Source: Bolinopsis microptera (lineage: Eukaryota > Ctenophora > Tentaculata > Lobata > Bolinopsidae). From it: 64,000 bases of DNA. Within the stretch, counting starts at the first letter, position 1; every line of letters begins with the position of its first letter. Of this stretch, positions 23,603 to 37,400 are shown one piece after another. Position numbers and translations under genes: made by a program. The notes below the pieces were generated by a model. That model was not told where the DNA came from, did not search any database, and saw nothing but the letters and a program-made list of their open reading frames with translations. Where the stretch lies: NCBI RefSeq assembly GCF_026151205.1, contig NC_087076.1, positions 13,501,675 to 13,565,674 on the forward strand. The letters run 5' to 3'.

Positions 23603-24705
23603 ATGGTTGATGCTGCCACTAAGAAGACTCTCGCTGCTATACCTTTACTGAAAACGAAGGCGGGTCCAAGAGATAAGGAAGAATGGCCAGTTAGGCTGAA
23701 GGAAGAGGTCACAAGTCTCATAAAGGTAATTAGGATAAGATTACTTTAGTCAATCACATAGAACATGGCAAACTCTTAGACAACACCCAAACATTTACAA
23801 CTGATGATGTACACATCAGATGTGATTAATAATCTTAGTGTAATGTTCAGCGAACATCTTAAGATTCAACCGTCCCACCCTCGAGATCAACATCAAGCCG
23901 TCTATATTTTCAGTATATCCATAACAACAAAGAAGCTGATAATGATTGGTTAAGAATTCAAAGCAACAAAGAAGGCACGAGATGGTTTGGCAAATGTTGG
24001 TATATTCAGGACTACAAGAAGTATGAGTTCGAGCTTGAATTTGATGTAAGTTTCACTTTATTTCATCTTACATTTCGTTCGAAACTGCCTGGTTTTCCAA
24101 ATTTCATGACTAAAGAGGGACTAAAGAGGGACTAATCTAAGTCAAATTTTACGCTTTTAAATTATCTTGTTTCCACTTCAGATTCCTGTTACATATCCCA
24201 GCACCGCTCCAGAGATAGCCATACCAGAACTGGACGGTAAAACTGCTAAAATGTACAGGTTCGTGAAAACGTCAGTGTTATCGCTGTTCTGAAGGGGCCT
24301 CAATTTGTGCGACTGCTTTGTAAACTGAAATATGCTGATTACATTAAATACCAACAACGAGGTTTTGAAATCAGCTGATCTTGCAGAGGGGGAAAGATTT
24401 GTCTGACCGAACATTTTAAACCGCTGTGGTCCAGGAATGCCCCTAAGTTCGGAGTCGCTCATGCTCTCGCTTTAGGAGTAAGTACAATTCTTGTTTTTAG
24501 TAATTACAAAGATTGTAAGTTTTAAGGATAAAGTCGCCTTTAAATTAATGAACATTTGAAACTTGAAAAGCCTTGTTATTAAAATTTTGAGACTTATATT
24601 AACAGATTTACATTTCAGTTAGGACCGTGGATGGCGGTTGAAATTCCAGACCTTATTAAACGCGGAGTTGTGGTGCACAAAGACGATCAGCCTAGCGGGG
24701 AATAA
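23603..24705 (+). CDS. UFC1: UFC1, UFM1-conjugating E2 enzyme, 5 exons
   Basis: Accepts UFM1 from UBA5 and passes it to the UFL1 ligase complex (ufmylation, ER and ribosome quality control). Exons: 23603-23725, 23914-24045, 24182-24258, 24387-24477, 24619-24705, giving 169 residues against 167 in human. Signature stretches are [35 protein letters not shown], the E2 core [20 protein letters not shown] and the catalytic Cys116 in [12 protein letters not shown]. The C-terminus [18 protein letters not shown] is also typical. All junctions are GT-AG and in phase. An AATAAA near 25035 could be the poly(A) signal. Confidence 0.97.
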
Positions 24706-25423
24706 CCTAGGGCACTTAAATTATCACATTAAACTCTCAACTGTTGTAATTTATCCCATGTTTTGTGTTATTTTGATTCTTATCTTAGGTTTTCTCCCTC
24801 GTAATGTTAAAATTTGAATTTGGTTAAGATTTCATTTTAAAGTTATAGCACAGATATTTGGTTTTATGTTATTTAAAGGATTTTAATCTTGAGTCTAAGT
24901 TTTCTCATTCTTATTGTTAAAAGTTAAATTTGGTTGAGGTTTCATTAAGTTATACTACAGATATTTGGTTTAAAACTTTGAAATGCGTACTGAATAGCAA
25001 ACGAAATGTGAAATGACTCAAAAGCTTGAAATTTCAAATAAAATTGAACTTAACAATGAAATGTTCAAAACAGTCAGTTCCACTATGGAACAATGATTAA
25101 TTTCATGCTGAATGGTAATAGTGTAAGGGTTTAGTTAAAACATAATTTATGATTAAATTAACAAACTAATGCTGGTGTTAATATATGATAAATAATAATT
25201 GAATGATGTATTGATGACATAAAACTGCAATTTTCAACCAAGCATATTTTACGAATTTTACTTTAACTCTTATAAACGTTACTGAAATACATGCTATAAA
25301 ATACTACGAACAACAGCTTTCTACCCAGCTGACACACAAAAACACAGGTCATAGTCCAAAAGCGAAGCATAAAAACATTAACAGCAATCAACATTTAAAC
25401 TAAAAATCAACCCCGCCTTCAAT
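24706..25423. other. Convergent intergenic region, UFC1 and membrane protein gene
   Basis: Contains 3' UTR sequence. A stretch near 24780-24850 is repeated with changes near 24890-24970 (TTAAATTTGGTTGAGGTTTCATT-like), suggesting a local duplication. No gene seen. Confidence 0.5.
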
Positions 25424-28400
25424 TCAACCGTATCTCTTCTTTCTGGCAGCCTTGTCGTCATCAGAGTCATAGTCTTCCTGCAGTAGGTTCCTGTATTCCT
25501 TCTCTTTCCTTCGTTCTTTCGACTGCAATTCCAGGATGTCAAATAGTTTAAATAATTGATTCAAAATCAGATTACTACACAGACGTTTTGAAAGTGATAT
25601 TGTTATAGCAGACTCTATATCACCAGTTCATATCAAACTCTGCTTCTTCCCTAGTATGTACACCAAAACATATGTCACATTCAATTTTCTACTATACAAT
25701 ATACATTATAGTGTGTAACTTGCTCAATATACATCATGGGCTACCACATTGAATATGTCAGAAAACAAAAAATGTATACAGTATTAATTTTAATGTAATG
25801 TTATATTAAATATATACTTGAACATTGAATAACAAAATAAGCTGCTAATAGTGTCCAAATCAGCAGCCCATTCGATTGAAATTTTAGATAAGGAATATAA
25901 TTTCCTGAATCACTCGTCCGTAGTCTAAGATTAACTCAGTATAGTGACGATTACAGAGTAAAAAATAGTAGTCCTTCATAGTTCATACCCATCTCATATA
26001 ATATGCTTTGAATCAAAACAATATTCAATAAACAAATCGTCTTCAACTTATGGGACTACTATTTTGATACCTACCGCAATTGTAAATTGGTAATCATGCA
26101 CATGCAATATGGATATGTTTGTGAACACTCAGGAATTGTACATTTGGATATAATAGTAGAAGATCGCTATTAGTTTAGTTTACATGCAAGACAACTGAAC
26201 TAGTCGAACAGTGGTTGGTGATACAATCGCAATCTATGCAAGAAAATTAGCCGGATTCCGATTCCCGAGGTTGTGGCTCGGGGTTACTATTAAAACGTGC
26301 AGATAGCATGCAGATTTACGTAGCTCCCCTCATGACTTACAGCATTACAACTCCCGGTATCTAGGTCTACTCTTGGGGGACCTGTAGTCTCGTATCGACT
26401 TGCACACCTTGGAAAGGCGATACGTACTTAGACTTTTGATACCTAGTTGTTCTTTTAACAACGTACTTAGAATTTCAACACAGTTTATTTGGTACGTACT
26501 TTTAACAAAAGGTCCAGTACTTGCTGTGAGTGTACTACTAGTTACTAATGGTATTGGTTTCGTGCTCATACAAAATACATTTATTATATTGTGTATAGTG
26601 TCGTGCTCGTGTGATAGAATTGAGAATGTTTTAATTTGTCTGACCTATCAGCACTTTATCTTTCATTCACTTAGCCATTCCGTTTATTAGCTGTAAAATC
26701 ACTGGTAATGCTTCAAACAATCGTTAATCGGTTTCTAATGCTTCGATAATAGTATTCATTAGTTTAAATCTCACCTTTTTACGTGCAATGTAAAGAACAT
26801 AGATAACTACTACTGCCACCATGGCAATGATGATAAATGCAATAACTTGTGTGGTTGCCATGGCATCAGCCCATCCAGCGGCTTCGATCTCCTTCTCTTC
26901 TGCTTCTTCTATCTCCTGGAAACAGAATAGTGATGTGGGCAAATCTTATATCATTTGGACAAGTCAATGATCATTGCATTGGAATAAAAAAGGGATTGTA
27001 GGAAAAAGTAGGGATCACTTGCAGTTCACAGATAGGATTAGGAAATACATAACATGCATAGGAAATACATAACATGCAGCGCATAGAATAGCAGGAAATC
27101 CTCACAATTTTGGTACCTAAGTGAAAGTCCTAAGAGTAAGGTTGGATTTCATAATTTATTTTTTACAATCGGGGAAAAGTAATGTCTCAGTGTGCATACC
27201 TTGATTTTCTCCACGATGTCCTGCTCAGCGGATGTTTCAATATTATAATTGTTGTCGACCTGATAGCCATTATCTGCGTCAGCAATATCCGTTCCTTTCT
27301 CAGTTGGGAGCTGAAATCAATGATGCGGTGTTACTAAAAATAGGACTTAAATATTTGTGCTCGGATCAATGATATAGAATTCAGAAAATGTAATTTATAA
27401 TGCACGACCCGATAAGGACTCAATACTTATAACACTAACAGACTCAAGATTGTAGCAATAGTCTTACTGTATATAAATTAAATATTAAATTTAGAGATGG
27501 CCGGTTGCACCGCTTACATTCTTATTATGAATCCGAGTCATGACATTACCAGGATAATTTTAAACCGATGGTAATTTCTTCGGAGAGTTTCAAACCGACA
27601 ATTTAGTTTCAGGCATCTAGAAAAATGGAACAAGGATATGTTATGCTGATTGCTGGTGGATTAAAAACGTTGAGCCCATTCTGCATGTCAGTTATAAGCG
27701 TTTTAATTGTTTGTTCCAAATATTATTCGAACTCCAAGACCGTCGACGAGTCCAACTCAGCGCGCGTCTTGGTAGGTTATAAATTAAACCAACAATAAAT
27801 ATAAATAGTATTATAGTTATAAATATAAGAACATACCGACGACTCAAAGGATCCCAGAAGTTCTGAAGATGAGGTTGAACTCGGAGGTTGCGTTGAACCA
27901 AAAGCTCCGTTCTCTTCTTCCCCCTTCTCACCTGCCTCCTCTTCTTCCCCCTTCTCGTCTGCCTCCTCTTCTTCATTCCCGGATGTTTCTACAGAGTTCT
28001 CTTCTTGGGAGGTGTCGCTGTCTACTTGGTATGACTGAGCTTCAGTCTGGGTCTGATCTGCAATCGAATCCTGAATAATAATGGTTTACTTACTAGGTCA
28101 ATATAATAATAGTTAATAGTGTTATAGTAACGAGCAATCATATTTGATTGATTATGTTGAATGGGTTGACAGTTGACACTATGAATATAATAGTATAACG
28201 TAAGAGTGTAGTATTTTAAGTAATTGGAATCACAACTCTCCGAATACCAATACTTTAAACAAGTTTTCAATATTTCAATGATACAGATCATAATACATAT
28301 TATACGATACAATATACATATATAATATATATATATGACTATAAGTATATGAGTGTAACTGTGCATGTACTTAGGACTTTCTCAGGTTAACCCAGATATA

Positions 28401-31400
28401 ACGTAATGTTGCATTATAACAAACAATTCTAGCAAATTTTTAACATTCCCAAAAGTCACCTGGTTGTTGGATGTAACCATAGTAGAACCACTCAGAGGAT
28501 CAACAACAACTACTTGGGGCTGGTTTACAGTCAGACCATCATCCTGAGTCTGTGCAGGTTGTTCCTGAACGGTTTCCTGAACTGCCTCTCCAACCTCCGT
28601 CTGTATTTCCTGCAGTTTTATTTGTGATTTTCTGTCGATATTGAAATCATTACGGTGACAAACATCATTTATGACATGAACAAAGGGTATTAATTCATCT
28701 GTTTGTTGGATTGCATAAAATTGTTAGAACAAGGTAAGGTCCACTATCTGTCTAACATTATTTAGACTGTGAAAATCAGGTTAAGGTCCATTATTGGTTG
28801 GATTTTGTATAGCTTTTGTGGTTTTTGCGGAAAGTCGTGTTAAAGTTGATGCCGTGGTGTCAGTAAAATGGTACGGATATATAAACATACATATTGATAT
28901 ATATTTTATATATAGTAAGATATTACTAGCCCATAGACATTAGACACTGTTTTAAGATACATACTTATTTTTTTTAATTATTATACCATCATTAAAGCTA
29001 TGCAAGTATTTATGAACATGACGTATAAATACAAATTAACCCAAATATATATTAATAACGAATACTATCGCATGGTATTCTATGCGATCGTATAGTAAAA
29101 GTATGAAGTAATAGTGCATCTATGAGTTCGACCCAATATACATCAATCGCCAATCAAAGAACGGTAATATTGAATTTTTTGGCGTCCCTCCCTAAAATTG
29201 AACAAATTGGATGATTTTAGAGGATACACCGGGTAAAATCTCTAAAAAAAGTGTGTTTCTAGAGCAAAATGCGCAGTTTTGCTAAAGTTAAGTTTTTCAA
29301 AATTGTCCCACATTCAAACGACGATTTGGCGCCCCGCCCACCCCCCCCCCCCCCCCCCCCCCCCCCTAAGACCAATATTCCAGCTCAAACTTTTGAAGCT
29401 ATCAGTATAACTATAAAATATGTAGACTGTCCCTCATCACGTCGAGACCAATGGAATGGACATACATAATTAGTTGGTGCACAATAATAACGGTGACCGA
29501 CAACTAAGAACCTCTCGTGATCCATGTTCTGGCCATCCTAACAGCCGGACGGGTTAGCTAGTTAGAATAAGATGTCGGCCCCCCTATAATTGTTAATGAT
29601 ATGGTTTAATTATATTCATATATAGTTTGTTATAGCTGTGGTACTGGTCAGTTTACTACCGCCCTCATCAGATAAACATGTCACGTGTGACAGTACAATT
29701 GTTTCATATTCTAGCTCAAACTTAGCTCTCCTTCATAGTTTTATTGGTTTTCAAGAAAACAACAATTTCAAAGTTGACCCCCTCAAAAGTTCGGTCACCG
29801 GTCCTAGTTAGTTGGTCAACTGCTATCTCGAAACCAAGTTTCACAAAAAAATCAGGGTGAACCCCCCTTAATAAGTTTCACGTCTTTGTGTTTTCAGTCA
29901 AGACTTTCCCTCATCGCATCATGACTAATATACACGGAGTATAGTAACTATAGGGCTACTGAGGTGGAGTTTGTTGAGTACATACCACCACTATTGTGCA
30001 CCAAAGAAATATATCCATTATATTGGTTCCGATGTAATGAGGGACAGTCTAAACTTCGAACGTTTGAGAGCTGGAAGATTAAACAATTGGTAAGGTCGTC
30101 AAATTCAAGACCGACGATAATGAAACTTTTAGATGATTTAACAATGTAGTTGAGATTTGAATCTAAAGGATTGAGACATTCAGGGCAAATTAACGAGCGA
30201 GAACTATTGTTATGCAGCTGTTACGTACCGACTCAAAAACGGCTAAATCCCCGCCTAGATAGAAAACTGATGAGGGCGGTAGTAAACTGAACACAGCTAT
30301 GCTTATTAAGAAACTGTTTACACCATTAAAATATTCAAAACCCCTAAAATAAATAAAGTCATCCTAAAATAGTGATCAGTACAGATCAAGACAGCTAGAG
30401 TAAAAATTTGTTTCTCCAAGCAACTCTATCATCGGCTAATATCTTAACGATTCTTACGATGCGCACCGACGCGCCCTTTACAGTTTGTTGTGACATCAAA
30501 CTTTAACGCTAATGCTGCGGGGGAGTCATCAGCACTACGCAAGATATGACCTAGGAGCTTCCACCTTGCTTTAGGGACACGATCTGAAATAGCTTTATAC
30601 TGAGTTACATCTTAGGTATAAGTTTGCATTGGATATTGTTCCATGAGGCCAATAAATGTTCAGTAATGTTCTAAGGTGTTTTCTATGGCAAATGTCTAGT
30701 TTTTCTACTGACTTTGCAGTAGGACACCAACTACTGCAATTATACATGATGATTGATACAATTTGGGCTTCATATACTGCTATCTTTCTGGTAACAGAGA
30801 TATTCTGCTGAGACCAGATCTTGGTGAACTTATAGAAGGCATTGTTCCCAGCAATGCATCGAGCAGCTATATCACATTCACTGACACTACACAACAATGA
30901 TCCAAGAATCTTACTCTTCCGCCAATCTTCATTTCCACGTAACATGGTATCATCACGACCAGGGATTGTTTCCCCAACAGTAATGCTTAAAGTTAATAAA
31001 CCATATATCATTGATAATTTAGTACTAAACTTTGAACTTATTTTCGATTTTCACGTTTTTAGTACGCCTTGAGTTGATCAGTATGATTAATAAGTTTTTC
31101 GTATATAATTAGAATTGCTGACGGGTGTAACTGTAGGCAGGAAAAATTAGTATGCGACTGATTTGAACAGTTGGTCAACAGAGTTCAGTTCACCGAGGTA
31201 CTAATATTAAGCCTAAGGAAGTTAGCAAAGTTGTTAATAAAATTGATTTGAAACAAAAATGTTAGCCAAAATTCAGATCACGTTACATTTCTGCTGACGT
31301 CATCAAGGCTCAGACCCCCCTCCTCCCTCCAGCTCCCCCGGCCCCCATTCAGCATTTCCAAACCCCTACCCCCTCGGCTGCTGACATCATAATATGTGAA

Positions 31401-34400
31401 CGCTCCCATATTGTATTCTTTGGAAGAATTTCAAAAAGGTTGCTTTCAGGATTGAAATATAACAATGTGATATCATAAAGTGAAATCATAAATCAAGCAA
31501 TATTTTTGCTTTGCTGTTTAGGGGTCAAAAGATAAAGTCCTTTAAATTTTGAAAATATACTTACAGCATTACAGTAATAGGTCTCAAAAAGGGTGCAAAG
31601 AGGGAGAATCTGCAATTTCTTTGGACAATTTGCTTTTGGCCCTTTCCTTTAAAAAGGAAAGAATTCTAGCAAAATGTCAATTTGGACTACACTTTGTTTT
31701 TAGTAGTAAGGCAATTTGGATAATGCAATGGCGGATTGGCCAAATGAGCCTAAAAATGTTGGCCCCTTTCCACCCCTTGCCAAGATTTTATGGGGGGCGG
31801 TCACCCCTGCCCCCCCCCCCTCTTCCTACACTCCTGGTTTCAGCCAGTATCCGAGACAGAAGCTCCTCTAGCTTGATCCTCCTGTGTTGTTCGTAACTAA
31901 ATTCCTGCTCACTCCGACCCTGTTAATATAACCTTAGGAATCCGTACGGCGTACTTCCGCTCACTTCACTGAATTTGATAACCCTCCAATAAAAATACTC
32001 CAACTTGGACGTTGCTGTCACGTGACCTCCCAGCTGCGCCATGTTATTGGATCCCAGATGATACTGTAGTAATTCTTATCATAAGTCAACAACAGTTATT
32101 TGACTTAAAAATAGCGCCCCTCGGTTGACGGTTCTTAAAACATAATACTTTTCTATGCAAACTCCGCTTTTTATTTTTTGTTTGTCGAAGTATTCCCGGT
32201 CTACAAATTAACACCCAGGAAAAGACGCTTTACCCATGTATTTTGAAAGCTCCTGCAAAAAAAACTTTTCGTTTCACTTACATATATATACATGTATATG
32301 TAGTTATATGTTTTAAACAAATCTCCCTCCAACCCAGGAAAATGTTACTACCTTTAGCTCTCCTCTTAGTCATAGGATCGTATCCTGCTACTGTAGAGGC
32401 AAATAAGCACAGAGCATTAAGATTTGGTCAAAGCACTGCTGACTATATAGAGTGGTCTCCGAACATGGCCGCTTTTACAAAGCAGTTCTCTGTCTGTACT
32501 TGGCTTAAGAAGAGACATCAGTCATCAAATCCAATAGTTGTGAACTACCATCCTTACGGTCACGGTATGCTATTAGGTGATAACGGTTATTATAACCACG
32601 TGGTAGGTTCTGGTATTTCTCTGCAGAGCGAATACAACGTGCCTGATGGAGAATGGTTCCCGTCTGCTGGTTGTGGAGTGTCTCTAGTTACACCCTCACA
32701 GTCTACCTGAACGGAGAGATTATAGGATCTACAGCTACTAATCAGAGGGAGCTGAGAACAGGAGGAACAATGTGTCTTGGTAACTATGCTGGGGGTAAGA
32801 GTTCACAGTACACTTTCGGTGGTGACTTGTTCAAGTTGAACCTATACAGTAGAGTTTTAACAGACACTGAAATCCGAAACATGGCCTCTGATATGTGTTC
32901 TAACGAGGAGGAGAGTCTAAACTCAATAAGAAGTCTAAGGTGGGAAAGTATAATATTACAGGAGAGAAGTGGCTCTGTGACTGAGATAACTGGATGTTCT
33001 CCAGAAGAGATTGAAGCTGGAAGAAGGGCTGAAATGCTGAGGCTCATTGAAGAAAGACTGGAGACATTTGAGAGTAGGTTACATAACACCGAGCAGGAGT
33101 TGGCAAGAACAAAGACTAATTTGATACAATCAGATAAAAAGTTAAAGAATGTTACTGCATCCCTCACAGCAACTCAGGAAAAGCTAAAGAACTCTGAGCA
33201 ACAGTTAGCAGAGACTAAGTCTACTCTGAATCGGCGATTAGAAAATGTTATCACCTCCCTCACAAGTACCCAGAATAAGCTTAACGACACTGAGCAAGAG
33301 CTAGCCGAGACGAACTCTACTCTGAATCAGCTAGTTAACCATACTGAAAAGAAGTTGCAAGCTGTAACAAAGTCCCTTACCACCACCCAGGTCGAGCTAA
33401 ATGCTACTAGACAAGAATTGGGAGGAGCAAGAAATTCTCTCGGAATGCTAACCACATCCCTTACCACCGCCCAGGAAATACTAAAGAACTCCGAGCAAGA
33501 GCTAGCAGAGACAGAATCTACCATGAAGCTCTTTGAAGAGAAGTTAGGAAGTTTCAACTTTTCTCTCACAAGCACGCAAAACGAGATGTCCAATATCCAA
33601 GTTGCGCTAACAGCGACAAAAAATAATCTCACACAGCAATTAGAAAGTGTCACCGTGTCCCTGAACCATACCCAAGAAGAGCTGGAAGCAGCTACAAAGA
33701 ACAAAGTCCGCAGCAAGTGGGACGTGCTTTTCTCGGACAGGTTTTTCAACAAGCAACTTACTAGGGAGATGTCTCAAGAGCTCAAATCAGCATGGGATGT
33801 TTTAGGTAATGTTTCTCTTTTAATTAAGTTATCTATTGATCTTATGAAATGTTTCGTTTTCGAAGAATAGATATTTTGCATGGATTGCGTAAAGTCTTAA
33901 AATCACGGCATAAATTTGACACCTTTTTTAATAACTCCTTTTTTGTCTAGTAGTAATAGAAATAACATTGTTTTAAGTTTAACATCTTTCCTTTCAGACC
34001 TGTTTTTAGGAGCAAACATAACCGAACCAGTTATCGATCTCTTAAAGCAACAGCACGAGCCTAGAGAAATGGTCTGTCCGGAAACTGAGAGTATTCTTTA
34101 AATGCTCCAGAAGTGATATTTTTAGAATAGCTGAAAATATCTTAACATTTTCATTTCGAATGGACCTTTCTTTACTAAACTTTTTAATTGACCTTGGATA
34201 TATCTCTTTTTAGCAAAATCTTAATCGTATAGTAGTGACTGATTCGCGTTCGATAGTTCTACTTTATAAATATTATTATACAATCATTCAAGCTACGCTA
34301 GAGTTTTATGAACATGTACTATAGATACAAATAACCATAAATAATATTAATTAACTGGAATTTAGAGCCTATGCGATAGTCGTAAATTGTAAAATATGAG

Positions 34401-37400
34401 GCATTGGTAATGGTGCATTTCTGAGTTCGACCCAATGTAAATTATTCGCCAATCAAAAAGCCGTAATATTGATCATAATCTTTTTTTGACAACGTAAACT
34501 CGGCAATAGTCTAGTGTACTCAACACGTGACTACATACGGAGTCTCAGCAAGTATCCGAGACATAGAATTCCCTCTATAACTTGATCCTGCTGTGTAATG
34601 TGTTGTTACTTGTTCGTGACCAGATTCCTACTCACTCCCACACTGTCGATAAAACCTTAGTAATCAGCACTGCACTGAATCTGTCAATCGGATAACCCTC
34701 CAATAAACCTGCTTCAACCCGAACTTTGCTGTCACGTGACCTCCCAGTTGCACTGTTATTGGATCCCAGATAAAATTGTAGTAATTCTTATCATGAGCCA
34801 AGAACAGTTATTGGACTTAAAAATAGCGTCCCTCGGTTCTTAAACGTAGATACCTCTCTATGCAAACTCCGCTTTTTATTTTTTGATTGTCGAAGTGTTC
34901 CTGGTCTACAAAACACCCTACAAAACACCCAGGAAAATGTTTCTACCTTTAGTTCTCCTCTTAGTCATAGGATCGTTTCCTGCTACTGTAGAGGCAAATG
35001 AGCACAGAGCATTAAGATTTGGTCAAAGCACTGGCGACTATATAGAGTGGTCTCCGAACATGGCCCCTTTTACAAGGCAGTTCTCTGTCTGTACGTGGCT
35101 AAAGAAGAGACATCAGTCATCATATTCAATGGTTGTGAACTACTATCCTCATGGTTACGGTATGATATTAGGTGATGACGGTTATTATAACTACGTGGTA
35201 GGTTCTAATCTTGATGTACGGAGCAAATACAACGTGCCTGATGGAGAATGGTTTCACGTCTGCTGGTTGTGGAGTGCCTCTAGTTACACCACTACAGTCT
35301 ACCTGAACGGAGAGATTATAGGATCTACAACTACTAATGAGAGGGAGCTGAGAACAGGAGGAACAATGTGTCTTGGTAACTATGCTGCGAGTAAGACTTC
35401 TGGTCACACTTTCGGTGGTGACTTGTTCAAGTTGAACCTATACAGTAGAGTTTTAACCGACACTGAAATCCGAAACATGGCCTCTGATATGTGTTCTAAC
35501 GAGGAGGAGAGTCTAAACTCAATAAGAAGTCTAAGGTGGGAAAGTATAATATTACAGGAGAGAAGTGGCTCTGTGACTGAGATAACTGGATGTTCTCCTG
35601 AAGAGATTGAAGCTGGAAGACGGGCTAAAATTCTGAGGCTCATTAAAGAAAGACTGGAGACATTTGAGAGTAGGTTACAGAACACCGAGCAGGAGTTGGC
35701 AAGAACAAAGACTAATTTCATACAATCTGATAAAAAGTTAAAGAATGTTACTGCATCCCTCACAGCAACTCAGGAAAATCTACAGAACTCTGAGCAAGAG
35801 CTAACAGAGACTAAGTCTACTCTGAATCGGCGATTAGAAAATGTTATCACCTCCCTGACAGGTACCCAGAATAAGTTTAACGACACTGAGCTAGAGTTAG
35901 CAGAGACTAAGTCTACTCTGAATCAACAACTAACTCAAACCGAGAATAAGTTGGAAAATGTAACCACATCTCTCAAAACCACCCAAGGAAAGCTAAAGAA
36001 CGCAGAGCAAGATCTAACAGAGACAGAATCTAATCTGAATCAGCGATTGGAAAATGTTATCATTTCCCTCACAAGCACCCAGAATAAACTTAACAACACA
36101 GAACAAGAGCTAGCCGAGACGAACTCTACTCTGAATCAGCGAGTTAACCAAACTGAAATGAAGTTGCAAGCTGTAACAAAGTCCCTTACCACCACCCAGG
36201 TCGAGCTAAATGCTACTAGACAAGAATTTGCAAGAGCAAGAAATGCTCTCGGAATGTTAACCACATCCTTCACCGCCACCCAGGAAATGCTAAAGAACTC
36301 TGAGCAAGAGCTAGCAGAGACAAAATCTACCCTGAAGCTCTTTGAAGAGACGATAGGAAGTTTCAACTTTTCTCTCACAAGCACGCAAAACGAAATGTCC
36401 AATACCCAAGTTGAGCTAACAGCGACAAAAACTAATCTCACACAGCAATTAGAAAGTGTCGCTGCATCCCTGAACCATACCCAAGAGGAGCTGGAAGCAG
36501 CTACAAAGAACAAAGTCCGCAGCAAGTGGGACGTGCTTTTCTCGGACAGGTTTTTCAACCAGCAACTTACTATGGAGATGTCTCAAGAGCTCAAATCAGC
36601 ATGGGATATTCTAGGTAATTTCTCTCTTTCAATTAGGTTGTCTAGTGATCTTATGAAATTCTTCGTTTGTTTCGTTTTCGAAGAATAAATATAAATTTGA
36701 CACCTTTTTTAATAACTCCTTTTTTGTCTAGTAGTAATGGAAATAATATTATTTTAAGTTTAACATCTTTCCTTTCAGATCTGTTTTTAGGAGCAAACAT
36801 AACCGAACCAGTTATCGAACACTTAAAGCAACAGCACGAGCCTAGAGAAATGGTCTGTGCGAACCCCGGAAACTGAGAATATTCTTTAAATGTTTCAGAA
36901 GTGATATTTTTAGAATCTGAACTTAGCTTAACATTTTCATTTTGAATGGACCTTTCTTTATTCAACTTTTTAATTGACCTTGGATATATCTCTTTTTAGC
37001 AAAGTCTTAATCGTATAGTAGTGACGGATTCGCGTTCGATTGTTTTACTTTATTAATATTATTATACAATCATTTAAGCTACGCTAGAGTTTTATGAACA
37101 TGTACTATATAAATACAAATAACCATAAATAATATTAATTATTAATGAATTTAGAGCTTATGCGATAGTCGTAAATTGTAAAATATGAGGCATTGGTAAT
37201 GGTGCATTTCTGAGTACGACCCAATGTAAATTATTCGCCAATCAAAAGGCTGTAATATTGAATATAATCTTATTTTGACAATGTAAACTCGGCAATAGTC
37301 TAGTGTACTCAACACATGACTACATACGGAGTCTCAGCAAGTATCCGAGACATAGAATTCCCTCTATAGCTTGATCCTGCTGTTTAATGTGTTGTTACTT

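Noticed and set aside
31549-31896. 115-codon ORF upstream of copy A
   Set aside because: Ends inside the array spacer homology and includes a C-rich low-complexity run; not a gene.
32784-36558. Long minus-strand ORFs across the lectin-like copies (also 38198-39687, 44420-45451, 47175-47940)
   Set aside because: Antisense shadows of the coding strand; they recur in every copy because the copies are homologous, and have no domain.
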